Below are positions 55,758-63,875 of a stretch of 64,000 nt of DNA, piece after piece. Both the position numbers and the translations under genes were made by a program. This DNA comes from JAGQRJ01 sp041402045. GTDB taxonomy: Bacteria; Planctomycetota; J058. The first letter of the stretch is position 1, and every line of letters starts with the position of its first letter. The stretch lies in contig JAWKSZ010000034.1 in the NCBI GenBank assembly GCA_041402045.1, forward strand, positions 1-64,000, in the 5' to 3' direction. The notes beneath the pieces are model-generated. The model had not been told where the DNA came from. It was given only the letters and a program-made list of their open reading frames with translations, and did not search any database.

Positions 55758-56933
55758 CTAGCTGCCGCCGAGGCGGCCCAGGGCGAAGCGCGCAGCGGGT
55801 TCGTCGACGTTCACGTTGAACATGCCCCCCACGTCTTCGGCCTCGAGCAAGGGCTCCAGGTCCGAGCGCGCTGCGGCCGCGGCGGGCCCGATCGCGCCCA
55901 GGGCTGCAGCCGCGTCCATGCGTACCGCGTCGTGCTCGCTCGTGAGGAGCGCGCGCAGCGGGGCGACCGTGTCCTGAGCGGCCGGACCCAGCCGGGAGAG
56001 CGCCTGCGCTGCGAGGCGCTGGGCCTCTGGACGGGGGTCTGCCAGCAGCTCGCGGAGCTGGGTCACGTGCGCCGGCTTGGCGAGGACCACACCCAGGACC
56101 GCGAGCGAGGCGTCGCCCAGCGTCTGGGTCAGGGTCTGCACGTCCGCCCGACTCAGCTCCCGAGCGCCGAGGGCGTCCAGGGCGCGCCAGGCGAGACGCG
56201 TCCCGCTCACCCCCCGGGCCAGCGCAGCCCCGAGGCCTGCGAGGTCGCTGGGCAGCTCCTCCGGTGCGGCGAGACGCTCGAGGGCCGCCTTGCCCGCCAT
56301 GCGCGCGTAGCGATCCTTCCCCGCCTCCTGCTCCAGACGTTCGAGGGCCTCCCGCGCGCCCGGGCCGCCGAGGTCCGCCACGAGGTGCGCGAGCTCGAGC
56401 TGCTCCTCCGCCGACGCGCCCTCCACGAGGTACGCCTGCAGCTTCTGCGCGAGCGGCGCGGCTCGCTCGCCCAGGGCGGTCAGCAGCGCACGCACGGGGT
56501 CTGCGCGCTCGGGGTCCTCGAGCCCCCGCTCGAGGGCGGGGAGGTAGGCCGAGGGGTCCAGCTCGCGCAGGGCGAGCACGACCTCCAGCGTGTCCTCGTC
56601 GCGAGGTCCGCTCGTGGCTGCGGTAAAGGCCTCGATCGATTCGCTGACCCAGGGACCCCGCAGGCGGAGCGCTTCACGGACGACGTAGGGGTTGCGGTGG
56701 GAGAGCGCCGCGCGCCAGCTCGCGGCGTCGGTCGGCAGGGGAGGGGGGTCGAGGGGGGAGGGCTTCCCGCGACGGTCCACCTCGAGCTCCGCGACGACGG
56801 CCTCTTGGAGCTTGGACTCCGAAGCGCTCGGTGTGGGCTCGACGCCTGCCTGGACGTGACCCGCTTCGCGGCTCTCCGGCGCGTCGTCGCCTCCACGGGT
56901 GAAGGCGAAGCCTAGCCCAGCGACCGCCAGCAC
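55758..56933 (-). CDS. HEAT-repeat protein with N-terminal membrane anchor
   Basis: 391 residues from GTG 56933. After MLAVAGLGFAFTRGG come a Pro-rich linker and about 300 residues of HEAT repeats (ALLTALGERAAPLAQKLQAYL, RLAAQALSRLGPAAQDTVAPL, VRMDAAAALGAIGPAAAAAR). Reading the same frame upstream of the GTG adds GRRPGWLPLAGVGG, which completes a transmembrane helix. The true protein therefore probably starts in the basic ORF upstream (56912-57370) and one frameshift near 57000 separates them. Confidence 0.8.
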   Translation of the reverse strand: MLAVAGLGFAFTRGGDDAPESREAGHVQAGVEPTPSASESKLQEAVVAELEVDRRGKPSPLDPPPLPTDAASWRAALSHRNPYVVREALRLRGPWVSESIEAFTAATSGPRDEDTLEVVLALRELDPSAYLPALERGLEDPERADPVRALLTALGERAAPLAQKLQAYLVEGASAEEQLELAHLVADLGGPGAREALERLEQEAGKDRYARMAGKAALERLAAPEELPSDLAGLGAALARGVSGTRLAWRALDALGARELSRADVQTLTQTLGDASLAVLGVVLAKPAHVTQLRELLADPRPEAQRLAAQALSRLGPAAQDTVAPLRALLTSEHDAVRMDAAAALGAIGPAAAAARSDLEPLLEAEDVGGMFNVNVDEPAARFALGRLGGS

Positions 56934-57370
56934 GCCGCCGACTCCGGCCAGGGGAAGCCAGCCGGGACGCCGACCCGGCGTGGCCGAGGGGTGCGCGCGG
57001 GAGCCGACCCGGCGCGTGCGCTCTTGGACTCCTTGGATTTCGTTCGCTTGGCGTTGGACGACTTGGCGCCACGGGACCCGCTCCGCGCCGGCTTCGACTC
57101 GCCGGACGACCGCTCGTCGCTGGGACGCTGGGTGCCGCGCGCCTTGGTCCGCTTCCCACCGGATGAGCGACCCTCGTCGGGGGTCCGAGTGGAGCGCTTC
57201 TTGCGCGCTCGGTTCGACCGGGGCCCCTCCTCGCCGTCGGCCTTGCGGCGCGGGCTCGTCTTCTCGGAGCCGGTGCGCTCCTTCGTCTTGCGGCGGCTCT
57301 TGGTGGCCGTGCCGCGAGAGCTGCTGGTCGTTCGGGGGCGGGCTCGCTCGGTGGAGCTGCGCTCGGCCAT
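56912..57370 (-). CDS. Lys/Arg/Ser-rich basic protein, likely N-terminus of the HEAT protein
   Basis: 152 residues from ATG 57370 with GAGG upstream. The sequence is low-complexity and strongly basic (RTTSSSRGTATKSRRKTKE, SNRARKKRSTRTPDEGR, NAKRTKSKESKSARAG), like histone-H1-type tails. The last 25 residues change character, and the downstream frame takes over with a membrane helix. Either a one-base indel splits one gene, or the two are overlapping genes; I favour the first. Confidence 0.6.
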   Translation of the reverse strand: MAERSSTERARPRTTSSSRGTATKSRRKTKERTGSEKTSPRRKADGEEGPRSNRARKKRSTRTPDEGRSSGGKRTKARGTQRPSDERSSGESKPARSGSRGAKSSNAKRTKSKESKSARAGSAPARTPRPRRVGVPAGFPWPESAACWRSLG

Positions 57371-57510
57371 GGGTCCTCGATCTACCTCACTCTTCTCTCG
57401 GCGCTCATGATAGGGAGCAGGGCTCCAGGAAGGGAAGCAGTTTCTGCCCGATGCCCCGCGACCCATGCTTCAGCCTCGCGGGCCGCGAGCCCAGAGAGGG
57501 CCGCCTCAGG
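57371..57510. other. Intergenic flank of tandem repeat
   Basis: Non-coding spacer between the basic protein gene and the tandem repeat array. It should hold the promoter of the minus-strand gene. No clear motif was found. Confidence 0.35.
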
Positions 57511-57912
57511 TGCGGGCGTGCAGCGCGGCGCCGGCGAGCAGCGTCGACCGTGGATGTGCGAGGCGTGCAGCGCGACCGGCGAGCAGCGACGGCCGTGGTG
57601 TGCGAGGCGTGCAGGGCGACCGGCGAGCAGCGTCGGCCGTGGGTGCGGGCGTGCAGCGCGACCGGCGAGCAGCGTCGGCCGTGGGTGCAGGCGTGCAGGG
57701 CGACCGGCGGGCCGGCGGCAGCCGTCGAGCACGAAGGCGTGCGGGGCGACCGGCGAGCGGCGACGGCCGTGGTGTGCGAGGCGTGCAGCGCGACCGGCGA
57801 GCGGCGACAACCGTGGTGTGCGAGGCGTGCAGCGCGACCGGCGAGCGGCGACGGCCCGTGGTGTGCGAGCCGTGCAGCGCGACCGGCGAGCGGCGTCAGC
57901 CGCGAGCGCTGG
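57511..57912. repeat. Degenerate tandem repeat, about nine units of 42-47 bp
   Basis: Nine units anchored on GCGTGCAG begin near 57516, 57563, 57607, 57649, 57691, 57737, 57781, 57825 and 57870. Each contains a core close to GCGACCGGCGAGC(A/G)GCG and a GGCCGTGG(T/G) end. Unit lengths of 42, 44, 45, 46 and 47 do not keep a reading frame, so this is taken as non-coding. It merges into the hairpin repeat at 57913. Confidence 0.75.
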
Positions 57913-57997
57913 CCGTCGGCGAAGCCGACGGCGAGCCCCTTGGGGGTGAGGCCTCGGGGCTTTGCCCCGAGGCCGAGGGGGTCTGGGACAGACCCCC
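57913..57997 (-). repeat. Hairpin mosaic repeat, copy 2
   Basis: Three perfect hairpins: CCGTCGGC/GCCGACGG (57913-57920, 57924-57931), GCCTCGGGGC/GCCCCGAGGC (57951-57960, 57964-57973), and GGGGGTCTG/CAGACCCCC (57977-57985, 57989-57997), each with a 3-nt loop. It starts 7 bp beyond the stop of the minus-strand WYL gene. It matches copy 1 at 49674 in the same orientation relative to the gene. It may act as a transcription terminator or RNA-stabilising 3' end. Confidence 0.75.
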
Positions 57998-58003
57998 CAT
58001 GCA

Positions 58004-58966
58004 TCAAGGCGAGTCGGCGAGGAAGGCTTCGAGTCGGGCGCAGATCGCGTCGCGGGCCTCCGGGGGCTCGGTGATCTCGCACAGCTCGCCGTAGAGCAGG
58101 GCCTTGTTCACGGCCCAGGGGATCGAGCCGCAGTTGAGCACGACCGTGACCGCGTCGCCCTTGGTCTCGCTGGGCATCTCCGCGTAGTCCTCGGTCACGT
58201 AGCGGGTCAGCGCCGCGTTGAAGCGCAGGCGCACGGTGAACCCGCCGGCGCCCAGGCTCTCGAGGTGGCGGTCGAGGTCGAAGTCCGCGGGGACGTCGAA
58301 GTGGCCGCCTTGCTGGTCGACGGCGATTCGGCTGATCCGATCCAAGCGGAAGCTGCGCACGTCCTCCTTCTGCTCGCAGTAGCCGATCAAGTACTGGTTG
58401 CCGTACTTGTCCGCCTGGGCGAAGGGGCGCACGCGGCGCTCGCTGATCCGGTCGCTGCTGGCGCTGTAGTAGGTGAGGATCAGCGGGCGTCGCTGCTCGA
58501 GGGACTCGCTGATCAGGCCCAGCTTGTCGCCGAGGTCCTGGCTGTGAGGGGCCTCGATCCGGCCCTCGAGCCGGCCCAGGCTGCCCTGCCCGCTCTTGCG
58601 CATTTGCTCTTCGAGGGTCTCGAGCACCTGGAGGTAGGCCTCGTAGAGCGGGCCTTCCTCGGGGATCGGCAGGCGCTCGATCGCCAGGCGCAGGGCCAGC
58701 GCCTCGGGCAAGGTCAGCCGCGCGGGGCGCGCGAAGTGCTGGGCGTAGTCCACGGTCACGTGGTCGCCGTCTATGAACACCGAGATGTAGTCGTTGGGCA
58801 GATACGGCGGCACGCCGCAGAGCATGATCGCGTTCAGGTCGCCCATGAGCTCGCGCTTGCTCACGCCCAGGGTCTCCTGCAGCTCGCGCAGGGGGATCCC
58901 TCCGCGGCGCTGGATCAGGGGAATGATCGCCAACAGGCGACGCAGGCGCGGGACGGGGTTGCTCAC
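58004..58966 (-). CDS. WYL-domain transcriptional regulator (PafC-like)
   Basis: 320 residues. The N-terminal helix-turn-helix reads LIQRRGGIPLRELQETLGVSKRELMGDLN. A middle linker is followed by the WYL domain (ILTYYSASSDRISERRVRPFAQADKYGNQYLIGYCE, RSFRLDRI) and a C-terminal WCX part. GTG 58966 overlaps the stop of the upstream WYL gene by 4 bp, so the two proteins are made together and may form a heterodimer, as PafB/PafC do in Actinobacteria in the DNA-damage response. Ligand binding by WYL domains is usually to nucleic acids. Function here is inferred from that arrangement. Confidence 0.88.
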   Translation of the reverse strand: MSNPVPRLRRLLAIIPLIQRRGGIPLRELQETLGVSKRELMGDLNAIMLCGVPPYLPNDYISVFIDGDHVTVDYAQHFARPARLTLPEALALRLAIERLPIPEEGPLYEAYLQVLETLEEQMRKSGQGSLGRLEGRIEAPHSQDLGDKLGLISESLEQRRPLILTYYSASSDRISERRVRPFAQADKYGNQYLIGYCEQKEDVRSFRLDRISRIAVDQQGGHFDVPADFDLDRHLESLGAGGFTVRLRFNAALTRYVTEDYAEMPSETKGDAVTVVLNCGSIPWAVNKALLYGELCEITEPPEARDAICARLEAFLADSP

Positions 58967-60093
58967 GCGGACCCCCCGCCTGGGGCGCGGTAGAGCGCGA
59001 GGACCTCGCGCGCGAGGTCGCGCAGCGCGCCCTCGAGGTCTGGGGGCGTCGCGATCCGAATCCGCGGCACGTAGCGCAGGAGGAAGCGCAGGAACGGCCG
59101 GCGCTGGTGCACCTGGAAGCGCAGGGTGACCCAGCCCTCGTGCTCGGAGACGACCTCCGCGGAGGGCACCAACGAGCGCACCTCGTGGCTCACGCCGGCG
59201 GCGAAGCTGACCTCGGCCTGGAACGGCTCGCTCTCGCCGCCGGTGAAGGCGGTCTCGAGGTCCTTGTATTCCCAGCGGGTCTTGCCAATGTGCTCGCGCA
59301 CGCGGAACCCGGCGGGGATCTGGTAGTCGCCGCCCTCGCTCTCGGGGAGCGCGAACTCGACGGCGCCGCGGATCCGCTGCAGCTTGAACACGCGCTGGGC
59401 CTGACGCACGTGGCAGTAGCCGACGAGGTACCAGGCGCCGCGGTTCCAGGCCTGCCCGGCGAAGCCCAGGCCGTAGGGGTCGACCTGGCGCTTGAGCTCC
59501 TCGCCGCTGCTGATCGTGCGGTAGGTGAACTCGACCCGGCGGTTGTGGAACACCGCCTGGCTGAGGATCTCCAGGTTCTCGCCGGCCTGGGAGCTCTTGG
59601 CTTGCTTCGCGCCGACCAGGGGGTCCAAGGACTCCCGCGGGGCGACCGGGCGCTCGTCGCTCTCCTCGGAGACGAAGAACCCGAGCTTGACCAGGGCCGA
59701 GCGCAGGTCGGCCGAGATCTGTCCGCCGCCGGCGTGGGCCCAGGCGAACAGGGCGCGCAGGATCTTCCCCGACTCCGGGGGGAGCGAGATCTCGTCGAGG
59801 AAGTAGGCGTCGCGGGGAATCCGGTAGCCTTCGACGCCGAAGGGGCCCGAGCTCTTGTGCTCGATCGGGATCCCCATGTCCCGCAGCACCTTCTTGTCGC
59901 GCTCGAAGCGGCGCATGAGGGAGTCGCGGGTGGCCTGGTCGTTGTAGCCCGTGACCTTGCCCAGGATCGCGCTGACCGGGACCGGCTCCTCGGCGCGGAG
60001 CAGGACCGCGATCAGGTTCATGATCCGTTCCGCCTTGGGGACCCGCTCGGGCGGTGTCCGACCGTCGGCGTAAGATTCGGTTCCTGAAGGCAT
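58963..60093 (-). CDS. WYL-domain transcriptional regulator (PafB-like)
   Basis: 376 residues. The N-terminal wing-helix region has KAERIMNLIAVLLRAEEPVPVSAILGKVTGY and SLMRRFERDKKVLRDMGIPIE. The WYL domain is VEFTYRTISSGEELKRQVDPYGLGF with WYLVGYCHVRQAQRVFKLQRI, followed by a WCX extension. ATG 60093. A TAGACT -10-like box lies about 21 nt upstream on the minus strand. Divergent to the coiled-coil gene at 60271. Confidence 0.88.
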   Translation of the reverse strand: MPSGTESYADGRTPPERVPKAERIMNLIAVLLRAEEPVPVSAILGKVTGYNDQATRDSLMRRFERDKKVLRDMGIPIEHKSSGPFGVEGYRIPRDAYFLDEISLPPESGKILRALFAWAHAGGGQISADLRSALVKLGFFVSEESDERPVAPRESLDPLVGAKQAKSSQAGENLEILSQAVFHNRRVEFTYRTISSGEELKRQVDPYGLGFAGQAWNRGAWYLVGYCHVRQAQRVFKLQRIRGAVEFALPESEGGDYQIPAGFRVREHIGKTRWEYKDLETAFTGGESEPFQAEVSFAAGVSHEVRSLVPSAEVVSEHEGWVTLRFQVHQRRPFLRFLLRYVPRIRIATPPDLEGALRDLAREVLALYRAPGGGSA

Positions 60094-60219
60094 TGGCGTG
60101 TGACCTGGGTCGCCAGTCTACTTGCTGTCGCGGCCGGTGCCAGTGCGTGGTCACGCAGGCCGGTAACTGCCTCGCATGCAGCGAGTTCAAGGAGCCCGGC
60201 GCTCCTCCGCAGAATTCCC

Positions 60220-60248
60220 TCAAGTCAGCGCGACCCTCCGTCGAAGAG
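60220..60248 (+). promoter_or_regulatory. Sigma-28-like promoter motif before coiled-coil gene
   Basis: TCAAGTC at 60220 and GTCGAAGAG at 60240 are 20 bp apart. An AGGAGG ribosome binding site and the ATG at 60271 follow. TCGAAGAGTCC is identical to the motif at 26744. Confidence 0.5.
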
Positions 60249-60270
60249 TCCCGCCAGGAGGTCCTGCGGT

Positions 60271-60849
60271 ATGGCTGGTGGACAGTCCGCCCTCTGGGCG
60301 CGAGTGACCGACGAGTACCCGGCGATTCCGTCGCCCGAGGCGTTGACCCTGGCCCTGAGCCGCGCCGAACACGAGCGCGCGTCCCTCGCCCAGAGCGTGC
60401 ACCAGCTCCAGGTGCAGACCCAGGCCTGGCACGACGACACCCGCGCCCAGCGCGCGGACCTGCTGCGCCTGCAGGGGGAGGTGACCTCGATCAGCCGGCG
60501 CCTGCAGCGCGCCGTGCTCGCCACCGAGGAGCGCCAGGATCGGCAGCGCGACGCGCTGGCCTGCCTGCACGACTCGAGCGCGGACCTGGTCGACGCGGTC
60601 CGCAGCCACTCCCAGCGCACGCTGCACGAGCTCGAGCAGCTCCGCGACGAGCTGCGCGAGAGCAGCGATCGCTCCGCCTGGCGCGCGCGCCTCGCGTTCG
60701 TGGGCTGCTTCGCGGCCTGCATGATCAGCCTCGCCGCCTGGATCGGCGGCGCTCAGGCCGGCCCCCGCGGGAGCGACGGCGGTCAGGCAGCGACCAGCGC
60801 CGCGCCGGTGGGCACCAGCGTCTACGCCGGCTTCCGCCGCACGCAGTAG
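60271..60849 (+). CDS. Coiled-coil membrane protein
   Basis: 192 residues. Residues 30-135 form a long coiled coil (ALTLALSRAEHERASLAQSV, LLRLQGEVTSISRRLQRAVL, RTLHELEQLRDELRESS). One transmembrane helix follows (LAFVGCFAACMISLAAWIG), and then a short Gly/Ala tail. ATG 60271 is selected by AGGAGG 9 nt upstream. There is no known domain; the layout resembles small anchoring or polarity proteins. The sigma-28-like motif suggests co-regulation with the GGDEF gene. Confidence 0.7.
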   Translation: MAGGQSALWARVTDEYPAIPSPEALTLALSRAEHERASLAQSVHQLQVQTQAWHDDTRAQRADLLRLQGEVTSISRRLQRAVLATEERQDRQRDALACLHDSSADLVDAVRSHSQRTLHELEQLRDELRESSDRSAWRARLAFVGCFAACMISLAAWIGGAQAGPRGSDGGQAATSAAPVGTSVYAGFRRTQ

Positions 60850-60855
60850 CGCTTC

Positions 60856-62700
60856 TTAGCGGCTGAGCTCGTCGACGCTCTGCTCGAGCTCCTTGAAGGT
60901 CGCCCAGGCCGCGGTGTCGCGGTAGAGCACGGGGAAGGCGTCGAGGGCTTTGCGCGCCTCGGGCCAGGCCTCGCGCTCGACGAGGGGGATCAGCTCGGCG
61001 TTGAGGCGGTCGACGGCTTCGCGGGCCTGGACCTCGAGGCGCTCGCGCACGTCGAGCAGCGCCGCGCGGGCCTCGGACTGGGCCGAGAGCGCCTCGAAGC
61101 GCCGAATCTGGCCGGCGAGGTCGTCGGGGTGGTCGTCGGCGAAGCGCCGCGCGGCGGCGAGGGCCAGCTCGGGGTCGCTCTCCACCAGCTCCAGGAACCG
61201 GCGCTGGGAGGTCGAGTCCTGCGCCGCGGCGGGCGCGGTCGCGCGGGAGCCGAGGAACACCCCCACGGCGAACAGGAGCAGGAACCCGAGGGCCACGAAG
61301 GGGAACGCGTTGCCCTCGGCGCGGTGCCGGTGCCGGCTCGAGGGGCTGCGGCCGGAGCGGGCTGCGGCCCGGGAGCGGGCGGAGCCGGGGCGCTTGCGCC
61401 GGCTCTTGGGCTTCTGGGGGGGATCCAGCTCGGAGGTCGAGGTCGTGCCCTCGCCTTCGCTCTCGCTGACCGGCGCCTCGACGGGGATCAGGCCTGGCGC
61501 CGAGGTGGTCGCGAGCGTGAACCCGTCGTTCTGCGGCCAGCCCGAGGACGAGACGTGCATGGACTCGCTGGAGAAGGTCAGCGACTCCTCGGAGAGCGCC
61601 GAGTAGAAGGAGATGTCCGAGAGCTCGACCTCGGGCAGCGGCTCGAAGGGCGGCTCGCCGCGCTGCATGCGCTCCAGGGCAGCGAGCACGGCCTGAGGGT
61701 CGGCGGGGCGGCGCTCGGGCTGCTTCTCGAGCAGGCGCAGCAGGAGCTCATCGAGGTGCGCCGAGATCCGCGGGTTCTTGAGCCGCGGCGCGGTGGGGGT
61801 GGTCTCCACGTGGTCGCGCAGCACCGCGGCCTGCGAGGCCGCCTGGAAGGGCGGCACCCCGGTCGCCAGGTGATAGACCGTCGCGCCCAGGGAGTAGAGG
61901 TCCGAGCGAATGTCTATGTCCTTGAGGCCGCGGGCCAGCTCCGGCGAAATGTAGAGCGGCGTGCCCAGGGTCTTGCCGGCGCGGGTGAGGTGGTTGTCGT
62001 CGTCGAGCTGGCGGCAGAGGCCGAGGTCGGTGAGCTTGGCCGTCCCGTCGGGGGTGACGATCACGTTCTCGGGCTTGATGTCCCGGTGGACGATCCGCTC
62101 CTGCCAGTAGTGGTCCATGGCCGAGAGCAGCTCGCGCAGCAGGCGGATCACCTGCGCCTCGCTGAACGCGCCGCGCTCCTTGAGCACCTGGCGCGTGGTC
62201 TTTCCGGGCGCGAACTCCATGGAGAAGTAGAGGTGCTCCGCGGACTCGCCGAGGGCGAAGGAGCGCACCAGGTTCGGGTGATCGAAGGTGCGGGTGATCG
62301 CGGCCTCGCGCAGGAAGCGCGCGCGGAAGCGCTCGTTGGTCGTGGCCGAGGGCCTCAGGATCTTGATCGCGACCTCGCGCCCGGTGTCCTCTTCGACGGC
62401 GCGGAACACGGCGCCCATGCCGCCGCTGCCGAGGTGTTGGAGCAAGCGATACCCGTCGATCGGGCCGTGGCTCTTCTGCAGGCGCAGGAGCTCCTTGGCC
62501 TGGTCCTTGGTCAGGGTGCCCTTGCGGATCAGGAGCGTCGCGATCTTGTGGGCGCGGCCCTGCCGATCCAGGCTCTCCGCCTGCATCAACAGCACCTGCT
62601 CCAGCTCGTCACGCGTGACCAGCTCCTTGAGCAGCGCCAGCTCCCCGAAGGGGAGGCGCTGCTCGTCGTCGATCGGTGTCTGCAGCTCCAGCGTCTTCAT
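60856..62700 (-). CDS. Membrane-anchored Ser/Thr kinase with DLG variant
   Basis: 614 residues. Residues 10-75 carry the same type of helical module as the kinase at 10640 (FGELALLKELVTRDELEQV, IATLLIRKGTLTKDQAKELL). The kinase domain (about 85-345) has LGSGGMGAVF, VAIKIL, HRDIKPENV and GTPLYISPELARG. The Mg-binding motif reads DLG (LTDLGLCR) in place of DFG, a conservative change. A Ser-rich and then Arg/Ser-rich linker leads to a transmembrane helix (FVALGFLLLFAVGVFLGS) and a 110-residue helical extracytoplasmic end. ATG 62700. The substrate is unknown. Confidence 0.92.
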   Translation of the reverse strand: MKTLELQTPIDDEQRLPFGELALLKELVTRDELEQVLLMQAESLDRQGRAHKIATLLIRKGTLTKDQAKELLRLQKSHGPIDGYRLLQHLGSGGMGAVFRAVEEDTGREVAIKILRPSATTNERFRARFLREAAITRTFDHPNLVRSFALGESAEHLYFSMEFAPGKTTRQVLKERGAFSEAQVIRLLRELLSAMDHYWQERIVHRDIKPENVIVTPDGTAKLTDLGLCRQLDDDNHLTRAGKTLGTPLYISPELARGLKDIDIRSDLYSLGATVYHLATGVPPFQAASQAAVLRDHVETTPTAPRLKNPRISAHLDELLLRLLEKQPERRPADPQAVLAALERMQRGEPPFEPLPEVELSDISFYSALSEESLTFSSESMHVSSSGWPQNDGFTLATTSAPGLIPVEAPVSESEGEGTTSTSELDPPQKPKSRRKRPGSARSRAAARSGRSPSSRHRHRAEGNAFPFVALGFLLLFAVGVFLGSRATAPAAAQDSTSQRRFLELVESDPELALAAARRFADDHPDDLAGQIRRFEALSAQSEARAALLDVRERLEVQAREAVDRLNAELIPLVEREAWPEARKALDAFPVLYRDTAAWATFKELEQSVDELSR

Positions 62701-62860
62701 GCTCCAGCTATACGCTCACCCGTTTGACGCACCGCAATTGGCTTGCCGCGTCACGAGAGCCGTAAACCTATCCAGACAGCCCGAGGAGACGTTTCCGTTG
62801 CACGAGTTTCCCAATCTTGGGTCGAACGCCGTGTCCAAGGGGCTCGCCGTAACAATTTCG

Positions 62861-63610
62861 TTACGTAGAGGTTAGTCCGGCGGAGGCCCATTCTTCGGTG
62901 TCGTATCGGGTTCGCTGGAGCTGAGACGCGGCGTCCGATTCGTGTCGGGTCAGGGCGCTGTCCTCGACCTCCCAGCGCTCGGCGAAGGCGGCGCGGATCG
63001 CGGCGGCGAGGGCCTCGCGGCTCGGCGGCTCGGCCATGAGCTCGGCCAGGCTCGTGGCTCCCGTCGCGGGGTGAGGCGAGCGCGGGATCGACCCATGCTG
63101 GAGGAAGGCGTCCCGCAGCCGGCGCTGAGCGCTGCCCACGAGCGTGCGCCCGCGCGCGAGCAGGTCGTAGTCGGTGGGGTGGGCGTAGCAGAGCCCGCGG
63201 CGCACCGCCGGCCCCGACGGCCCGTCCCCGCCCACGGGGACCCCGAGGGCGCGCAGGGCCTCGGCCAGCACTCCGTGCAGCGTCGCGTAGACGGCCTTGG
63301 GGCGCCCGCCGAGGTCGCGGTAGCGCGCGACCACGCTGTAGGTCAGCTCGTCCGACTGATGGTAGATCGCCGCGCCGCCGCTGAGCCGACGCACGACCTC
63401 CGCGCCCGACGGCGGGGTGAGGTCGTCGCGGGGCTGGAAGCGCCCCAGCGAGAACCCGGCGGGGGACCAGCCGTAGACCCGCAGGACCGGACGGGCGCGG
63501 GGGTCCGCCGCGAAGGCCTCGAGCAGGGCCTCGTCGACCGCCATGTTCCAGGCGGGGCGTCCCAGACCCGTGTCGAGCCAGCGCCAGCGGAGCTTCGTTT
63601 CAGAGGCCAA
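62861..63610 (-). CDS. lplA: Lipoate-protein ligase A family protein
   Basis: 249 residues. The family landmarks are WLDTGLGRPAWNMAVDEALL near the N-terminus, the lipoate-binding loop RRLSGGAAIYHQSDELTYSVV, and LLARGRTLVGSAQRR, where the last part carries the adenylation Gly-Ser-Ala-Gln. Such proteins attach lipoate or octanoate to 2-oxoacid dehydrogenases or glycine cleavage protein H. A catalytic Lys usually sits in the GxKIVGSAQ motif; here it is Arg-Thr (GRTLVGSAQ), so octanoyl transfer or a different chemistry is possible. TTG 63610 is the likely start; the open frame further upstream overlaps tatA. Confidence 0.82.
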   Translation of the reverse strand: MASETKLRWRWLDTGLGRPAWNMAVDEALLEAFAADPRARPVLRVYGWSPAGFSLGRFQPRDDLTPPSGAEVVRRLSGGAAIYHQSDELTYSVVARYRDLGGRPKAVYATLHGVLAEALRALGVPVGGDGPSGPAVRRGLCYAHPTDYDLLARGRTLVGSAQRRLRDAFLQHGSIPRSPHPATGATSLAELMAEPPSREALAAAIRAAFAERWEVEDSALTRHESDAASQLQRTRYDTEEWASAGLTST

Positions 63611-63722
63611 GTGGGCACCCCGTTCACGGTCGGCCCTGCGAGGCCGCTGCAAGTCCTGCGAACAGGGCTCCAGAGCGCCGGTACGAGGTTTGTAGCACGT
63701 CTGGGCGTCAAGGGAGGTGAAC

Positions 63723-63875
63723 GTGTTTGGCCTTGGCATGCCGGAAATGATCGTGATTCTGCTGATCGCGCTGCTGCTCTTCGGCAAGCGCTTGCCCGAG
63801 GTCATGCGTGGCCTGGGCGCCAGCGTCAGCGAGTTCAAGAAGGGCGTGGCCGAAGGCGAGACCGCCGAAGCCTAA
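63723..63875 (+). CDS. tatA: Twin-arginine translocase subunit TatA/TatE
   Basis: 50 residues from GTG 63723, with AGGGAGG ending 5 nt before it. Sequence starts MFGLGMPEMIVILLIALLLF, the TatA transmembrane helix with its conserved N-terminal pattern, then the amphipathic helix FGKRLPEVMRGLGASVSEFKKG with the family's Phe-Gly hinge. It is short even for TatA but complete. It would form the membrane pore for folded Tat substrates such as the DUF1552 protein in this window. Confidence 0.92.
   Translation: MFGLGMPEMIVILLIALLLFGKRLPEVMRGLGASVSEFKKGVAEGETAEA

Noticed and set aside
57511..57912. CRISPR array
   Set aside because: Units are contiguous and similar along their whole length; there are no unique spacers of constant size and no cas genes.
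57405..58082. 225-codon repetitive protein on the minus strand across the tandem repeats
   Set aside because: Unit lengths of 42-47 bp break the repeat frame, there is no ribosome binding site, and the frame also runs through the hairpin element and into the WYL gene.
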